DNA of 64,000 bases from Pseudolabrys sp. (GCA_022841665.1 JALHRB010000003.1:1-64000); one strand, 5' to 3'; positions 33,477 to 42,732 are shown, counted from the stretch's first letter. The notes: generated by a model not told the origin, from the letters alone. Made by a program: numbers and translations.

Positions 33477-34595
33477 CTAGGCCCCCGCCGTACGGCCCCA
33501 GGGCCCGAAAGTCGCGCCCTTCGGCAGCGCCTCGCGCAGCATCATCATCTCGGCGATGGTTTCGCCGGTGACCAGCCCGATCAGCTTGCCGGCGGCGTCG
33601 GTAACGCCGACGGCGGGCGCGCCTTTCTCCTGCAATAGCTTGAACGCCTGCTCCAGCGTCTGGCGGTATCCGATGGTCGGTATCTCCGGGCTCATGGCGT
33701 CGGCCACGCGCGCGTCGGGGCCAAGCGACTTGAGCGCGCGGATGAGCGCGCCGCGGTCGAGCACGCCGACCGGCTTGCCGGCGCCGTCGACCACCGGGAA
33801 TTCGCCCTGGCTGGTGGCGAGCAGCGTCTGCACCGCCTCGTCGACATGCGCCTCCGGCGACAGCGTCGCGAACTGCGTCACCATCGCGTGGCTCACCGGT
33901 ACGCCGCGCGACACCGCGCGCAGCGCCACCATGTGCGATTCCGACGACGCGGCGAGATAGACGAAAATGGCGATGAAGATGAGAATGGGATTGTACATCA
34001 GCCCAATAAAGCCGAGCGCGAAGGCGACGAACTGGCCGATCGAGGCGGCGACCTCGGTCGCGCGCACGTAGCCGAAGCGGCTGGCCAAGAGCGCGCGCAG
34101 CACGCGGCCGCCGTCCATCGGGAAGGCCGGGATCAAGTTGAACACGGCGAGGAACAGGTTCACCGCAGCCAGCCGGTCGACCATGGAAATCTGCATGTTC
34201 TCGACCGCGCTCGCCTTGGCCGGGGTGAGATCGGCGCCGGCGAACACGATCAGCAGAATGGCGATGGCGACGTTCACCAGCGGCCCGGCGATGGCGATGA
34301 GGAATTCCTGCCACGGTTCTTCCGGGATGCGCTCGAGTTGCGCCACGCCGCCGATCGGCAGCAGCGTCACATAAGGCGTCGGCACGCCGAAGCCGCGCGC
34401 GGTGAAGATGTGGCCGAACTCGTGCAGCAGCACGCACAGGAACAGCAGCACCATGAAGATGAGCGTGTTCCAGGCGGCGGCGGAGCCGTTGGAGGCGTAG
34501 CTGGCCGCGAAAATCCAGGCCAGGAAGATCAGGAAGGTGAGGTGGACGCGCACGACCGTGCCCGCCACCTTGCCGATATTCAATGACCAGGACAT
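33477..34595 (-). CDS. Site-2 protease family zinc metalloprotease with CBS domains
   Basis: A 372-residue intramembrane protease of family M50. The zinc motif HEFGH is at residues 58-62 in a membrane segment. The third ligand Asp161 is in NLIPAFPMDGGR. The N-terminal half has about six hydrophobic segments, and the C-terminal half carries two CBS modules (about 240-290, VDEAVQTLLATSQGEFPVVDGAGKPVGVLD, and 300-360, TLEQAFKLLQEKGAPAVGV). CBS domains in such proteins (SpoIVFB-like) sense adenine nucleotides and may gate cleavage. The substrate, perhaps an anti-sigma factor, is unknown. Confidence 0.9.
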   Translation of the reverse strand: MSWSLNIGKVAGTVVRVHLTFLIFLAWIFAASYASNGSAAAWNTLIFMVLLFLCVLLHEFGHIFTARGFGVPTPYVTLLPIGGVAQLERIPEEPWQEFLIAIAGPLVNVAIAILLIVFAGADLTPAKASAVENMQISMVDRLAAVNLFLAVFNLIPAFPMDGGRVLRALLASRFGYVRATEVAASIGQFVAFALGFIGLMYNPILIFIAIFVYLAASSESHMVALRAVSRGVPVSHAMVTQFATLSPEAHVDEAVQTLLATSQGEFPVVDGAGKPVGVLDRGALIRALKSLGPDARVADAMSPEIPTIGYRQTLEQAFKLLQEKGAPAVGVTDAAGKLIGLVTGETIAEMMMLREALPKGATFGPWGRTAGA

Positions 34596-34686
34596 GGAAG
34601 CCTCATAGGATTAGGGGCGCCCCTCAAAGGTAATGGCGGATCGAACCCATTGCGAGGGCCGCACGTGCGATAGGACGAGGTCCCCC

Positions 34687-34977
34687 ATGGCGCAGAAATT
34701 CACCCCAGAGGCCCGCAAGGCAGCCTTGGGCAGGCTCAAGAACTGGTCGGACGTGTCCGGCCGCGACGCCATCACCCGCAAGTTCATCTTCAAGGACTTC
34801 CGCGAGGCCTTCGCCTTCATGACCAAGGTGGCCGAGGTCGCCGACGAGCTGGACCACCATCCGGAGTGGTTCAACGTCTACAAGACGGTCGAGGTGACGC
34901 TCTCCACCCACGATGCCGGCGGGCTGACCGAGCTGGACGTGAAGCTGGCCGAGGCGATGGATAAGTTGGCGGGGTGA
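34687..34977 (+). CDS. phhB: 4a-hydroxytetrahydrobiopterin dehydratase (PCD/DCoH)
   Basis: A 96-residue pterin-4a-carbinolamine dehydratase. The active-site block is [20 protein letters not shown]: His57, His58 and Pro59 with His75 match the family pattern, and [11 protein letters not shown] follows. It regenerates pterin cofactor after aromatic amino-acid hydroxylation and may act in other pterin salvage. No phenylalanine hydroxylase gene is nearby, which is common in alphaproteobacteria, where the gene often stands alone. The ATG at 34687 gives the normal length; the longer reading is not needed. Confidence 0.93.
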   Translation: MAQKFTPEARKAALGRLKNWSDVSGRDAITRKFIFKDFREAFAFMTKVAEVADELDHHPEWFNVYKTVEVTLSTHDAGGLTELDVKLAEAMDKLAG

Positions 34978-34982
34978 GGGCC

Positions 34983-35086
34983 GTCATCCCGGCCAAGCGA
35001 GCGTAGCGAGCGCGAGCCGGGATCCAGTACGCCGTGCCCTATCGATAAGCTGCGGCGTACTGGGTCCCCGCATTCGCGGGGACGAC
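34983..35086. repeat. Class II palindromic element
   Basis: GTCATCCCGGCC...GCCGGGATCCAGTACGCCG...CGGCGTACTGGGTCCCCGC...GCGGGGACGAC. The central CCAGTACGCCG/CGGCGTACTGG pairing joins two hairpin arms, with AGCGAGCGTAGCGAGC in the left arm. Confidence 0.85.
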
Positions 35087-35130
35087 AAGACCGCCTTGCG
35101 GCCGCCCAATTTGCTTACCACCTAATTCGT

Positions 35131-35484
35131 ATGGCCTTCGCCCGTTCGACGTTCCGCCCGCGCGACACCAGCGCCCTGCGCCGCCGCTTCTGGCACAAGC
35201 TCGGTGGCGCCTTCGCGCGCGTGCCCTTCGCCGATGACCTGCTCGCCGCCTATTACTGCGCCTTCGACCGCGCCACGCCGGTTTCGGTGCGCGCCACCTT
35301 GATCGGCACGCTCGCTTATTTCGTGCTGCCGGCCGACGCGGTTCCCGACATTCTGCCGGTGCTCGGCTTTACCGACGATGCCGCCGTGCTCGCCGGCGCG
35401 GTCCGCATGGTGGCGAGCCACATCCGCATCGAGCATCGCGAAGCGGCGGCGGAGAAGCTGGAAGAGTATTCGGCGCGGCGCTAG
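35131..35484 (+). CDS. YkvA-like DUF1232 membrane protein
   Basis: A 117-residue protein of the YkvA/DUF1232 family. The family core is [34 protein letters not shown], in which the P-x-D-x-x-P motif follows a hydrophobic helix. A second helix, [20 protein letters not shown], comes next. The family is found in many bacteria with no established function and is sometimes called a membrane-associated stress protein. Palindromic elements flank the gene on both sides, so it is probably monocistronic. Confidence 0.88.
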   Translation: MAFARSTFRPRDTSALRRRFWHKLGGAFARVPFADDLLAAYYCAFDRATPVSVRATLIGTLAYFVLPADAVPDILPVLGFTDDAAVLAGAVRMVASHIRIEHREAAAEKLEEYSARR

Positions 35485-35492
35485 TCGCTGTC

Positions 35493-35578
35493 GTCTCCGC
35501 GAAGGCGGGGGACCCAGTACTCCGCAGCACATCGAGACGACACGGCGTACTGGATCATCCGCATTCGCGGATGATGAC
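35493..35578. repeat. Class II palindromic element
   Basis: GTCTCCGCGAAGGCGGGGGACCCAGTA...TACTGGATCATCCGC...GCGGATGATGAC. The arms differ in sequence but keep the stem pattern, which suggests compensating changes. Confidence 0.8.
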
Positions 35579-35626
35579 GGCAGTAATTTACGCTATAGAA
35601 CAAGCCGCATTCGCCGGGAGTATCCC

Positions 35627-35836
35627 ATGTCCACCACCGTCCCCTCCTCCGCCGAGCGCCCTGCTGGCAGCGTCGATCCCAAGCTGCTCGAAATCCTGGT
35701 CTGCCCGCTGACCAAGAGCACGCTGGAATACGACTCCGACAAGCAGGAGCTGATCTCGCGCAAGGCCAAGCTCGCCTACCCGATCCGCGACGGCATCCCG
35801 ATCATGCTGCCGGAAGAAGCGCGGCGATTGGAGTGA
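35627..35836 (+). CDS. Trm112-family small protein
   Basis: A 69-residue protein with [18 protein letters not shown] and [16 protein letters not shown], the hallmarks of the Trm112/UPF0434 family. Only one of the usual zinc cysteines is present (VCPL). In eukaryotes Trm112 activates methyltransferases; bacterial members are thought to be chaperones or activators but are poorly known. The ATG at 35627 follows GGGAG. The preceding frame is longer but has no matching family residues. Confidence 0.9.
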   Translation: MSTTVPSSAERPAGSVDPKLLEILVCPLTKSTLEYDSDKQELISRKAKLAYPIRDGIPIMLPEEARRLE

Positions 35837-35852
35837 CCCCCCAGGCTCTGCT

Positions 35853-35946
35853 GTCATCACCCGCGCATGCGGGTGATCCAGTAGTCACCGCTTTTGAGAT
35901 TTTTCACCGACAGGGAGTACTGGATGCCCGCTTTCGCGGGCATGAC
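35853..35946. repeat. Class II palindromic element
   Basis: GTCATCACCCGCGCATGCGGGTGATCCAGTA...TACTGGATGCCCGCTTTCGCGGGCATGAC. It ends about 25 bases before the GST start codon. Confidence 0.85.
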
Positions 35947-35970
35947 AGTGAATAAGGGAAGGCAGCACAC

Positions 35971-36600
35971 ATGCTCAAAATCTGGGGCCGCAATAACTCC
36001 GTCAACGTGCAGAAGGCGATGTGGGCGATCGGCGAGCTCAAGCTCGAGCACACCCGCATCGACGTCGGCGGCGCCTTCGGCAAGAACAAGGAGGCGCCCT
36101 ACCTCGCCATGAACCCGAACGGCCTGGTGCCGACGCTGGAAGAGGAAGACGGCTTCCTGCTGTGGGAATCCAATTCGGTCGTGCGCTACCTCGCCGCCAA
36201 GTACGACAAGGCCGGCGTGCTGGAGCCGAAGGACCTGCGGGCGCGCGCGCTCGCCAGCCAATGGATGGACTGGCAGCTTTCGGTCTGCGGCCCGGCAATC
36301 ACGCCGGTGTTCTGGGGCCTGATCCGCACGCCGCCGGAGAAGCGCGACCTCACCCTCATCGAGACGCAGAAGAAGAAGACCGTCGACGCCATGGCCATGC
36401 TGGATACCGCGCTCGCCAAGACGCCTTACGTCGCGGGCGATGCCTTCTCCTACGGCGACATCCCGGTCGGCCTCATGTGCTTCCGCTTCGTGCAGCTCAT
36501 TCCGGAGCGGCCGGCGATGCCCAACCTTGACCGCTGGTTCGCGGCCATCTCGGCGCGCCAGGCGTTTAAGGATCACGTCGCCAGCGTCCCGCTGACGTGA
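35971..36600 (+). CDS. Glutathione S-transferase family protein
   Basis: A 209-residue soluble GST. The thioredoxin-like N domain begins LKIWGRNNSVNVQKAMWAIGEL, where Ser9 or Asn10 is the likely glutathione-activating residue. NPNGLVPTLEEEDGFLLWESNSVVRYLA contains the cis-Pro and the ES glutathione-binding pair. The C-terminal helical domain has VAGDAFSYGDIPVGLMCFRFV, the N-capping box of the fold. The specific substrate is unknown. The stop codon overlaps the next gene (GTGA), so the racemase-like gene is coupled to it. Confidence 0.9.
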   Translation: MLKIWGRNNSVNVQKAMWAIGELKLEHTRIDVGGAFGKNKEAPYLAMNPNGLVPTLEEEDGFLLWESNSVVRYLAAKYDKAGVLEPKDLRARALASQWMDWQLSVCGPAITPVFWGLIRTPPEKRDLTLIETQKKKTVDAMAMLDTALAKTPYVAGDAFSYGDIPVGLMCFRFVQLIPERPAMPNLDRWFAAISARQAFKDHVASVPLT

Positions 36601-37283
36601 GCGCAGCCGGCACGGAAGGGCGCTGCCTTGGCCTGATCGGCGGGCTGGGCCCGGGCGCCACCGTGCATTACTACCGCGAGATCGTCGCCGCCCACGCGGC
36701 GCAAGGCCGCGTGCCGAAAATGCTGATCGCGCATGCCGACGTCGGGCGCGTCTACGCCTTCGCGGGCGCCAAGGATTACGACGGGCTGGCGCGCTACCTC
36801 AACGGCTTCATCGAAAGCATGGCGGCGGGCGGCGCGGAGTTCACTGCCATCGTCGCCGCGACGCCGCATATCTGCACGCCGCAGCTTGCGGCGGTCTCGC
36901 CACTGCCCCTGATCGACATGCTGGCGGAAGTGGCTGCTGCCGTTCGCGGGCGCGGTCTCGAGCGGGTCGCGTTGCTCGGCACGCGCTTCACCCTCGAGAC
37001 GCGCCTGTTCGGGCAGCTCGAGGAAGCGATCATGCCGAAGCCCGACGAGACCGCGCGCATCGGCGATATCTACGGCGAACTGGTCGCCGGGCGCGCGGCG
37101 CCCGCGCAGATCGACGAACTGCGTTCCTTCGCCCGCACCTTCGTGAAGCGCGACGGCGCACAGGCTGTGCTGCTCGCGGGCACCGACCTCTCGGGCGTGC
37201 TGACGCCGGACAATTGCGATTTCCCGGTGATCGACTGCGCCCGCATCCACATCGAGGCGATCGTGCGGCGGATGATCGGCTAG
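36597..37283 (+). CDS. Aspartate/glutamate racemase-fold protein lacking both catalytic cysteines
   Basis: A 228-residue member of the Asp/Glu racemase superfamily, opening with LGLIGGLGPGATVHYYREI. Active racemases use two cysteines, in CNTxH and GCTE motifs. Here the first place reads AATPHI and the second LAGTDLSG, so both cysteines are replaced (Ala and Gly). Racemase activity by the two-base mechanism is therefore not expected, and the protein may have another reaction or a binding role. It is coupled to the GST (4-bp GTGA overlap) and overlaps the convergent hydroxylase gene by 4 bp. Confidence 0.82.
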   Translation: MSAAGTEGRCLGLIGGLGPGATVHYYREIVAAHAAQGRVPKMLIAHADVGRVYAFAGAKDYDGLARYLNGFIESMAAGGAEFTAIVAATPHICTPQLAAVSPLPLIDMLAEVAAAVRGRGLERVALLGTRFTLETRLFGQLEEAIMPKPDETARIGDIYGELVAGRAAPAQIDELRSFARTFVKRDGAQAVLLAGTDLSGVLTPDNCDFPVIDCARIHIEAIVRRMIG

Positions 37284-38512
37284 AGCGCCTCGCCCTTCAG
37301 CAGCTTCGGCACCTCGCCGGTGAAGCCGGCGGCTTCGCGGATGAACACGCGCTTGAGCGCCGGCACGCGCTCGACCACGCCGAGGCCGAGATCGCGCACG
37401 AGGCGCAGCGTGTCCGACTTGTTGGAGAACAGCCGGTTCAGCACGTCGGTGGCGACGCCCATGGTCATGGTGTCGAAGCGCCGCCAGCGCTGGTAGCGCT
37501 CGAGCACGTCGGGTGCACCGATGTCGAGGCCGAGCCGCGCCGCGTCGGTGACCGCTTCCGCCAGAGCCGCTACGTCGCGCAGGCCCATGTTAAGCCCTTG
37601 CCCCGCGATCGGGTGGATGACGTGCGCGGCGTCGCCGATCAGCGCCAGCCGCTCGGCGATGAAGCTGCGCGCGGTGTACAGGCCGAGTGGGAATGCGCGC
37701 CGCGCGCCCACCACCTCGATGTCGCCGAGATGCAGGCCGAAGCGCTTTTCCAGTTCGGCGTGGAATTCCTCGTCCGGCAGCGCGACGAGGCGCTCGGCCT
37801 CCTTCGCGTTCTCCGTCCACACGATGGAAGCGCGTTTTCCCGTGAGCGGCAGGATCGCGAACGGCCCGGCGGGCAGGAAGTGCTCCTCGGCGCGGCCTTC
37901 GTGGTCGCGTTCATGCGCCACCGTCGTGACGATGGCCGACTGGTCGTAGCTCCAGCCGTGCGTCGCGATGCCGGCGGTCTCGCGAATCGCCGAGCGCGCG
38001 CCGTCGGCGCCGACCAGCAGCCGCGCGGAAATCTCGGCGCCGTCGGCGAGGCGCACGTCGATGCCGCGGCCATATGAAAAAGTCTCCACCGCGGTCGCGC
38101 GCAGATCGATGCCGAGCGCCTTCGCCTTCTTCACCAGCGCATCGACCAGATGCCGGTTCTCCACCATGTGCGCGAAGGGCTCGCCCGGCTCGACCTCGCC
38201 GCCGAAGGTGAGGAAGGTCGGCCGCACGGCGTCATCAAGTTTTGAATCGGTGACGACCATGTCGAGGATCGGCTGCGCCTCGCTTGCCACCTCGTCCCAG
38301 ACGCCGATCGCCTCGAACAGCCGCCGTGCCGCCGCGGCAATCGCCGACGCGCGCGGGTCCCTCGACTTCTCGTTCTTCAGCGCCGGGTCCGCCACGGTGA
38401 CCCTGAAGCTCTCGCCCAAGGCCTCGCGCAGCGCGATGGCGAGCGCCAGCCCGGCGAATCCGGCCCCGCCGATCGCTACGTCCCGACGCTCGTGCCCGTG
38501 CCTGCCTGCCAC
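37280..38512 (-). CDS. UbiH/UbiF/VisC-family FAD-dependent monooxygenase
   Basis: A 410-residue flavoprotein hydroxylase of ubiquinone biosynthesis. The FAD-binding GGAGFAGLALA begins at residue 15. DGARSAIRE is the second flavin motif, and GDAAHVIHPIAGQGLNMGLRD near 290-310 is the family signature. The family hydroxylates positions C5, C6 or C1 of the quinone ring. Alphaproteobacteria often have one or two UbiH-like enzymes with broad position use, so the exact carbon cannot be told. The start follows no strong RBS. The 3' end overlaps the racemase-like gene. Confidence 0.88.
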   Translation of the reverse strand: MAGRHGHERRDVAIGGAGFAGLALAIALREALGESFRVTVADPALKNEKSRDPRASAIAAAARRLFEAIGVWDEVASEAQPILDMVVTDSKLDDAVRPTFLTFGGEVEPGEPFAHMVENRHLVDALVKKAKALGIDLRATAVETFSYGRGIDVRLADGAEISARLLVGADGARSAIRETAGIATHGWSYDQSAIVTTVAHERDHEGRAEEHFLPAGPFAILPLTGKRASIVWTENAKEAERLVALPDEEFHAELEKRFGLHLGDIEVVGARRAFPLGLYTARSFIAERLALIGDAAHVIHPIAGQGLNMGLRDVAALAEAVTDAARLGLDIGAPDVLERYQRWRRFDTMTMGVATDVLNRLFSNKSDTLRLVRDLGLGVVERVPALKRVFIREAAGFTGEVPKLLKGEAL

Positions 38513-38700
38513 CCTGGTATTCCTTTGCCGCGCCGTTTCGGCCCACTATCCTAGTCCATTCAGGGACTTGCGCCATTGGGGACAATTCGTCCAGGCATAC
38601 CCTGGAACTTGCTCTTAGACTAAAGTATTATGCGATAAGGGATTCGATAGGGTCCCGGACGCCGGGGTCCTAGGTCCCTCAGCCAGTGGAGGAGCATTCC

Positions 38701-38811
38701 ATGGCAACCGAAACCCACGAAGCCCAGGAAAGCCAAGGCCTGACCCAAACCATCGCTTGGTTGGGCGGCATGTTCGCCGTGTTGGCGGTGGTGGCGTATT
38801 TCATGATTTAG
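38701..38811 (+). CDS. 36-residue single-pass membrane protein
   Basis: A small ORF with a strong GGAGGAG site seven bases before its ATG. The peptide starts with the polar stretch ATETHEAQESQGLTQT and ends in one hydrophobic segment (IAWLGGMFAVLAVVAYFMI) with no tail after it. A clear terminator follows, so it is an independent unit. I do not recognise the family. Similar short tail-anchored peptides occur beside oxidase or stress genes in alphaproteobacteria, but nothing links it to either here. Confidence 0.65.
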   Translation: MATETHEAQESQGLTQTIAWLGGMFAVLAVVAYFMI

Positions 38812-38859
38812 CGCTGCCGCGGCCGGCGCCGAAGAAGGCGCCGCGCATCGAATGCGACC

Positions 38860-38891
38860 GGGCGGCAGTCCTCTGCCGCCCGAAAATTTTT
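38860..38891 (+). terminator. Terminator after the 36-residue gene
   Basis: GGGCGGCAG (38860-38868) pairs with CTGCCGCCC (38873-38881) over a TCCT loop, followed by GAAAATTTTTGG. Confidence 0.75.
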
Positions 38892-38977
38892 GGCCGGGCG
38901 GCACGTCGGCGGCGCGCGCTTGACTTGGGCCGGCGCGCGGGCGTCATTGACCGCGTCCGCAAGGAAAGCCGTTTGCC

Positions 38978-39841
38978 ATGTCCTCCGCCGTCCAGGACCT
39001 GATCAGCATCCTCGATCTCGAAGAGCTCGACATCAACCTGTTCCGCGGCCGCTCGCCGCAGAACGGCTGGCAGCGGGTGTATGGCGGCCAGGTGATCGGG
39101 CAGGCGCTGGTCGCCGCCGTGCGCACGGTCGAGCCGAGCCGGCTCGCGCATTCGCTGCACGCCTATTTCCTGCTGCCCGGCGATCCCAAGCTGCCCATCA
39201 TCTACGACGTCGACCGCATGCGCGACGGCAAGAGCTTCACCACGCGCCGCGTCACCGCGCGCCAGCACGGCCATCCGATCTTCTCGATGCTCGTCTCTTT
39301 CCACGGCCACGAGGAAGGGCTCGAACATCAGGCGCAGATGCCGGACGTGCCGCCGCCCGACCAGTTGCCGAGCGAAAAGGATGTGCGCGCGAACATCCTG
39401 CCGACGCTGCCCGAGGCGGTGCGCCGCTACTACGAACGCGAGCGGCCGATCGAAATGCGCCCGGTCGAGTTCGACCGCTACACCGGCAAGAAATATCCCG
39501 ACGGCCGCTTTCACGTCTGGATCAAGATCAACGGCGCGCTGCCCGACAATTTGCCGATGCACCAGTGCGCGCTCGCCTACGCGTCCGACATGACGCTGCT
39601 CGATGCCGCACTGACGCCGCACGGGCGCACCTTGTTCGAGAAGGAATTCATGGCGGCGAGCCTCGACCATGCGCTGTGGCTGCACCGCCCGTTCCGGGCC
39701 GACGAATGGCTGCTTTATGCGCAGGACACTCCCAGCCTGCAAGGCTCGCGCGGCTTCGCGCGCGGTCTGATCTTCACCCGCGACGGCAAGCTGGTCGCCT
39801 CGGTCGCGCAGGAGGGCCTGGTGCGCCTGCGGCGTACCTGA
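38978..39841 (+). CDS. tesB: Acyl-CoA thioesterase II
   Basis: A 287-residue double-hotdog thioesterase that hydrolyses acyl-CoA to free fatty acid and CoA. The N-terminal hotdog has YGGQVIGQALVAA and HSLHAYFLLPGD. The C-terminal hotdog carries YASDMTLLD with the catalytic Asp, SLDHALWLHRP and the closing FTRDGKLVASVAQEGL with the Gln of the Asp-Thr/Ser-Gln site. The length agrees with E. coli TesB (286). A DUF2927-like gene follows after 12 bases. Confidence 0.94.
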   Translation: MSSAVQDLISILDLEELDINLFRGRSPQNGWQRVYGGQVIGQALVAAVRTVEPSRLAHSLHAYFLLPGDPKLPIIYDVDRMRDGKSFTTRRVTARQHGHPIFSMLVSFHGHEEGLEHQAQMPDVPPPDQLPSEKDVRANILPTLPEAVRRYYERERPIEMRPVEFDRYTGKKYPDGRFHVWIKINGALPDNLPMHQCALAYASDMTLLDAALTPHGRTLFEKEFMAASLDHALWLHRPFRADEWLLYAQDTPSLQGSRGFARGLIFTRDGKLVASVAQEGLVRLRRT

Positions 39842-39853
39842 CTCGTGACCGCC

Positions 39854-40654
39854 ATGATCCGCACGGCGTCGCTGCTCTTGCTTGCCGTCCTTGCCGTCCC
39901 GCATGGCGCCCTCGCCGCGTCGGGACGCGAAGCCGCGCCGGAAGGCGCCTTCCCCGGCGCGCCCGCGCAATACACGCGCTTCACCGCCGCCGAGCTGACG
40001 CGCGGTTTTCTCGCGCTCGCTTTCGGCTCCGACCTGCGCATCGGCGCCAAGCCCAGCGGCATCCGCAAGTTCGATCATCCGGTGCGCGTGCGGATATACC
40101 CCGGCGGCAGCGTCGACCGCGTCGCCGCCATGCGCCGCATCGTCGAGGACTATGCGCGCGCGGTGCCCACGCTGCGCCTGAGCGCGGTCGAGAGCGGCGA
40201 GCCGGATGTCGAGCTGCGGCTGATCGACGAGAAGCACTTCCGCGCGGCGCTGGTCGCCGCCTTCGGCGCGAAGATCGCCCGCACCTTCGTGCAGCGCACC
40301 AACCCGCAATGCATGACCAGCGTGCAATCGAGCGGCGACGGCCGCATCGTGCGCTCGGTCACCTTCGTCATCGTCGACAAGGGCGACGACGTTTTCTTCG
40401 ACTGCGCCTATCACGAATTGCTGCACGCCTTCGGCCTGTCCAATCACGACCAGCAGAACCCGTTCACCACCCTCAACCAAAGGCGCATGGTGGGCTACCT
40501 GTCGGTCTACGACCGCGCGCTGCTGACCATGCTTTACGATCCGCGCATCGCGCCGGGCATGACGCCGGCGCGCGCCCGCGCCGTGCTGCCCGAAGTGATC
40601 GCCGGCCTCGGCCTCGCTATCCAGCCTCCGGCGCGGAAACGACAGGGCCGCTGA
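39854..40654 (+). CDS. Secreted DUF2927-like protein with HELLH motif
   Basis: A 266-residue protein with signal peptide MIRTASLLLLAVLAVPHGALA. The body resembles DUF2927 proteins (the segment FDHPVRVRIYPG and the later CAYHELLHAFGLSNHD). The HELLH near residues 186-190 has the HExxH pattern of zinc metallopeptidases, and a further ligand would be needed downstream. One cysteine pair (NPQCMTS and FFDCAYHE) could form a disulfide. Either GTG at 39845 or ATG at 39854 may start it; the latter gives the better signal peptide. Its role is unknown. Confidence 0.75.
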   Translation: MIRTASLLLLAVLAVPHGALAASGREAAPEGAFPGAPAQYTRFTAAELTRGFLALAFGSDLRIGAKPSGIRKFDHPVRVRIYPGGSVDRVAAMRRIVEDYARAVPTLRLSAVESGEPDVELRLIDEKHFRAALVAAFGAKIARTFVQRTNPQCMTSVQSSGDGRIVRSVTFVIVDKGDDVFFDCAYHELLHAFGLSNHDQQNPFTTLNQRRMVGYLSVYDRALLTMLYDPRIAPGMTPARARAVLPEVIAGLGLAIQPPARKRQGR

Positions 40655-40734
40655 CCTAATCTGCCTCGGCCGACGGCGGCCTGCCTGTGGGCGCGGCGAT
40701 AATCCGGCTTAATCTTTGGGCCTTCTGTCGCTAG

Positions 40735-41160
<426 letters not shown>

Positions 41161-41192
41161 CGCCAAAAACTTTTTCCGGGGGGGAAACTCAC

Positions 41193-42518
41193 ATGACACA
41201 GGCGCATCAACGCCTCGCAACGCTCGCGCTCGCCTTCGCCGCCGCTATCGCCGCTTCGCCCGCCTTCGCGCAAGCCGCCGCGCCCAAGATCGACGGCGCC
41301 GACACTGCCTGGATGATCGGCGCCACCGGCCTCGTGCTGATGATGACGATCCCGGGGCTGGCGTTGTTCTACGCCGGCATGGTGCGCAAAAAGAACGTGC
41401 TCGCCACCATGGCGCAGTCGCTCGCCGCCGTCTTCCTGGTGTCGATCGTCTGGGCCGTCATCGGCTACTCGCTCGCCTTCACCGGCGAGGGCGCGGTGAT
41501 CGGCACGCTCGACCGCATCTTCTTGAACGGCATGACGATGGAATCGATCTCGCCGCTGGCGAAGACGATCCCCGAAAGCCTGTTCATGATCTACCAGATG
41601 ACCTTCGCCGTCATCACGGTGGCGCTGGTCGCCGGCTCGGTGGCCGATCGCATGCGCTTCTCGGCCTACCTATGGTTCTGCGTGCTGTGGCTGCTGATCG
41701 TCTACGTGCCGATCGCGCACTGGGTCTGGGGCGGCGGGTTCCTCGGCGTCTACGGCACCATCGACTTCGCCGGCGGCCTCGTGGTGCACGTGAATGCCGG
41801 CATCGCCGGCGTGGTGGCGGCCTATGTCATCGGCGCGCGCCGCGGCTACGGCCACGACAACCTCGCGCCCTTCGATCTGTCGCTCGCGGTGATCGGCACC
41901 GGCCTCTTGTGGGTCGGCTGGTTCGGCTTCAACGGCGGCTCCGCGCTCGGCGCCAATGGCCGCGCCGCGATGGCGATCGTCTCGACGCACATGGCCGCCT
42001 GCGCCGGCGCCTTCACCTGGATGGCGCTGGAATGGTGGACGCGCGGCAAGCCTTCGGTGCTCGGCATGATCTCCGGCGCCATCGCGGGCTTGGGCACCAT
42101 CACGCCCGCCTCCGGCTTCGTGATGCCGATGCAGGCGGTGCTGATCGGCATCGTCGCCGGCGGCATGTGCTTCTGGGCCTGCACCTGGCTGAAGATCAAG
42201 CTCGGCTACGACGACTCGCTGGACGTCTTCGGCGTGCACGGCATCGGCGGCTTCACCGGCACGGTGCTCGTCGGCGTTTTCGCCGTCGGCGCATTGTCGG
42301 CAACCCCTGAAATGCCCGGCGGCATCAAAGGCCTGCTCGAGGGCAACCCGCAGCAGATGGTCGCGCAAGCCTACGGCCTCGTCGTCACCATACTTTGGTC
42401 GGGCATCGCGACCTTCCTCATCCTCAAGCTCATCGGTGCCATGGTGCCGCTGCGCGTGCGCCAGGAGGACGAAGTCATGGGCCTCGACGTCAGCCAGCAC
42501 GGCGAGGCGCTGCAGTAG
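41193..42518 (+). CDS. amtB: Ammonium transporter AmtB (first copy)
   Basis: A 441-residue ammonium channel with a cleavable signal peptide (about 1-29, ending ASPAFAQ) and eleven membrane segments. Family motifs are DTAWMIGATGLVLMMTIPGLALFYAGM, the channel region DFAGGLVVHVNAGIAGV with the first conserved His, and FGVHGIGGFTGT with the second pore His. The C-terminus ends in a cytoplasmic tail (EDEVMGLDVSQHGEAL), the region that GlnK docks on. It is followed by a terminator, so it forms a two-gene transcript with glnK. Confidence 0.96.
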   Translation: MTQAHQRLATLALAFAAAIAASPAFAQAAAPKIDGADTAWMIGATGLVLMMTIPGLALFYAGMVRKKNVLATMAQSLAAVFLVSIVWAVIGYSLAFTGEGAVIGTLDRIFLNGMTMESISPLAKTIPESLFMIYQMTFAVITVALVAGSVADRMRFSAYLWFCVLWLLIVYVPIAHWVWGGGFLGVYGTIDFAGGLVVHVNAGIAGVVAAYVIGARRGYGHDNLAPFDLSLAVIGTGLLWVGWFGFNGGSALGANGRAAMAIVSTHMAACAGAFTWMALEWWTRGKPSVLGMISGAIAGLGTITPASGFVMPMQAVLIGIVAGGMCFWACTWLKIKLGYDDSLDVFGVHGIGGFTGTVLVGVFAVGALSATPEMPGGIKGLLEGNPQQMVAQAYGLVVTILWSGIATFLILKLIGAMVPLRVRQEDEVMGLDVSQHGEALQ

Positions 42519-42530
42519 CTTCGCATCTCT

Positions 42531-42571
42531 AAAAAATCCGCGTTGGCCGTGCTGGCCAGCGCGGATTTTTC
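42531..42571 (+). terminator. Terminator after the first amtB
   Basis: AAAAATCCGCG (42532-42542) pairs with CGCGGATTTTT (42560-42570), with an inner TGGCC/GGCCA stem. An A run precedes and a T run follows, so it may work in both directions. Confidence 0.85.
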
Positions 42572-42716
42572 ATTCGATTCAGGCTGGCTAAGTTTTATGC
42601 ACGCCTCCCCGGGACTGATGCACAATTAGGCGTCAGCCTCGCGCGGTATTTCGCCCAACGCCGCCCATTTCAGATTCTCTCCATTTAATCAGCCGGATAC
42701 AGGCTGTGCGGCGATC

Positions 42717-42732
42717 TGGCACGGCGTTTGAT
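42717..42732 (+). promoter_or_regulatory. Weak candidate sigma-54 promoter of the second glnK
   Basis: TGGCAC followed after five bases by TTGAT resembles the sigma-54 consensus TGGCAC-N5-TTGCW, but the GC of the -12 element is not matched. It lies about 105 bases before glnK, the right region for a nitrogen-regulated promoter. The mismatch makes it uncertain. Confidence 0.25.
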
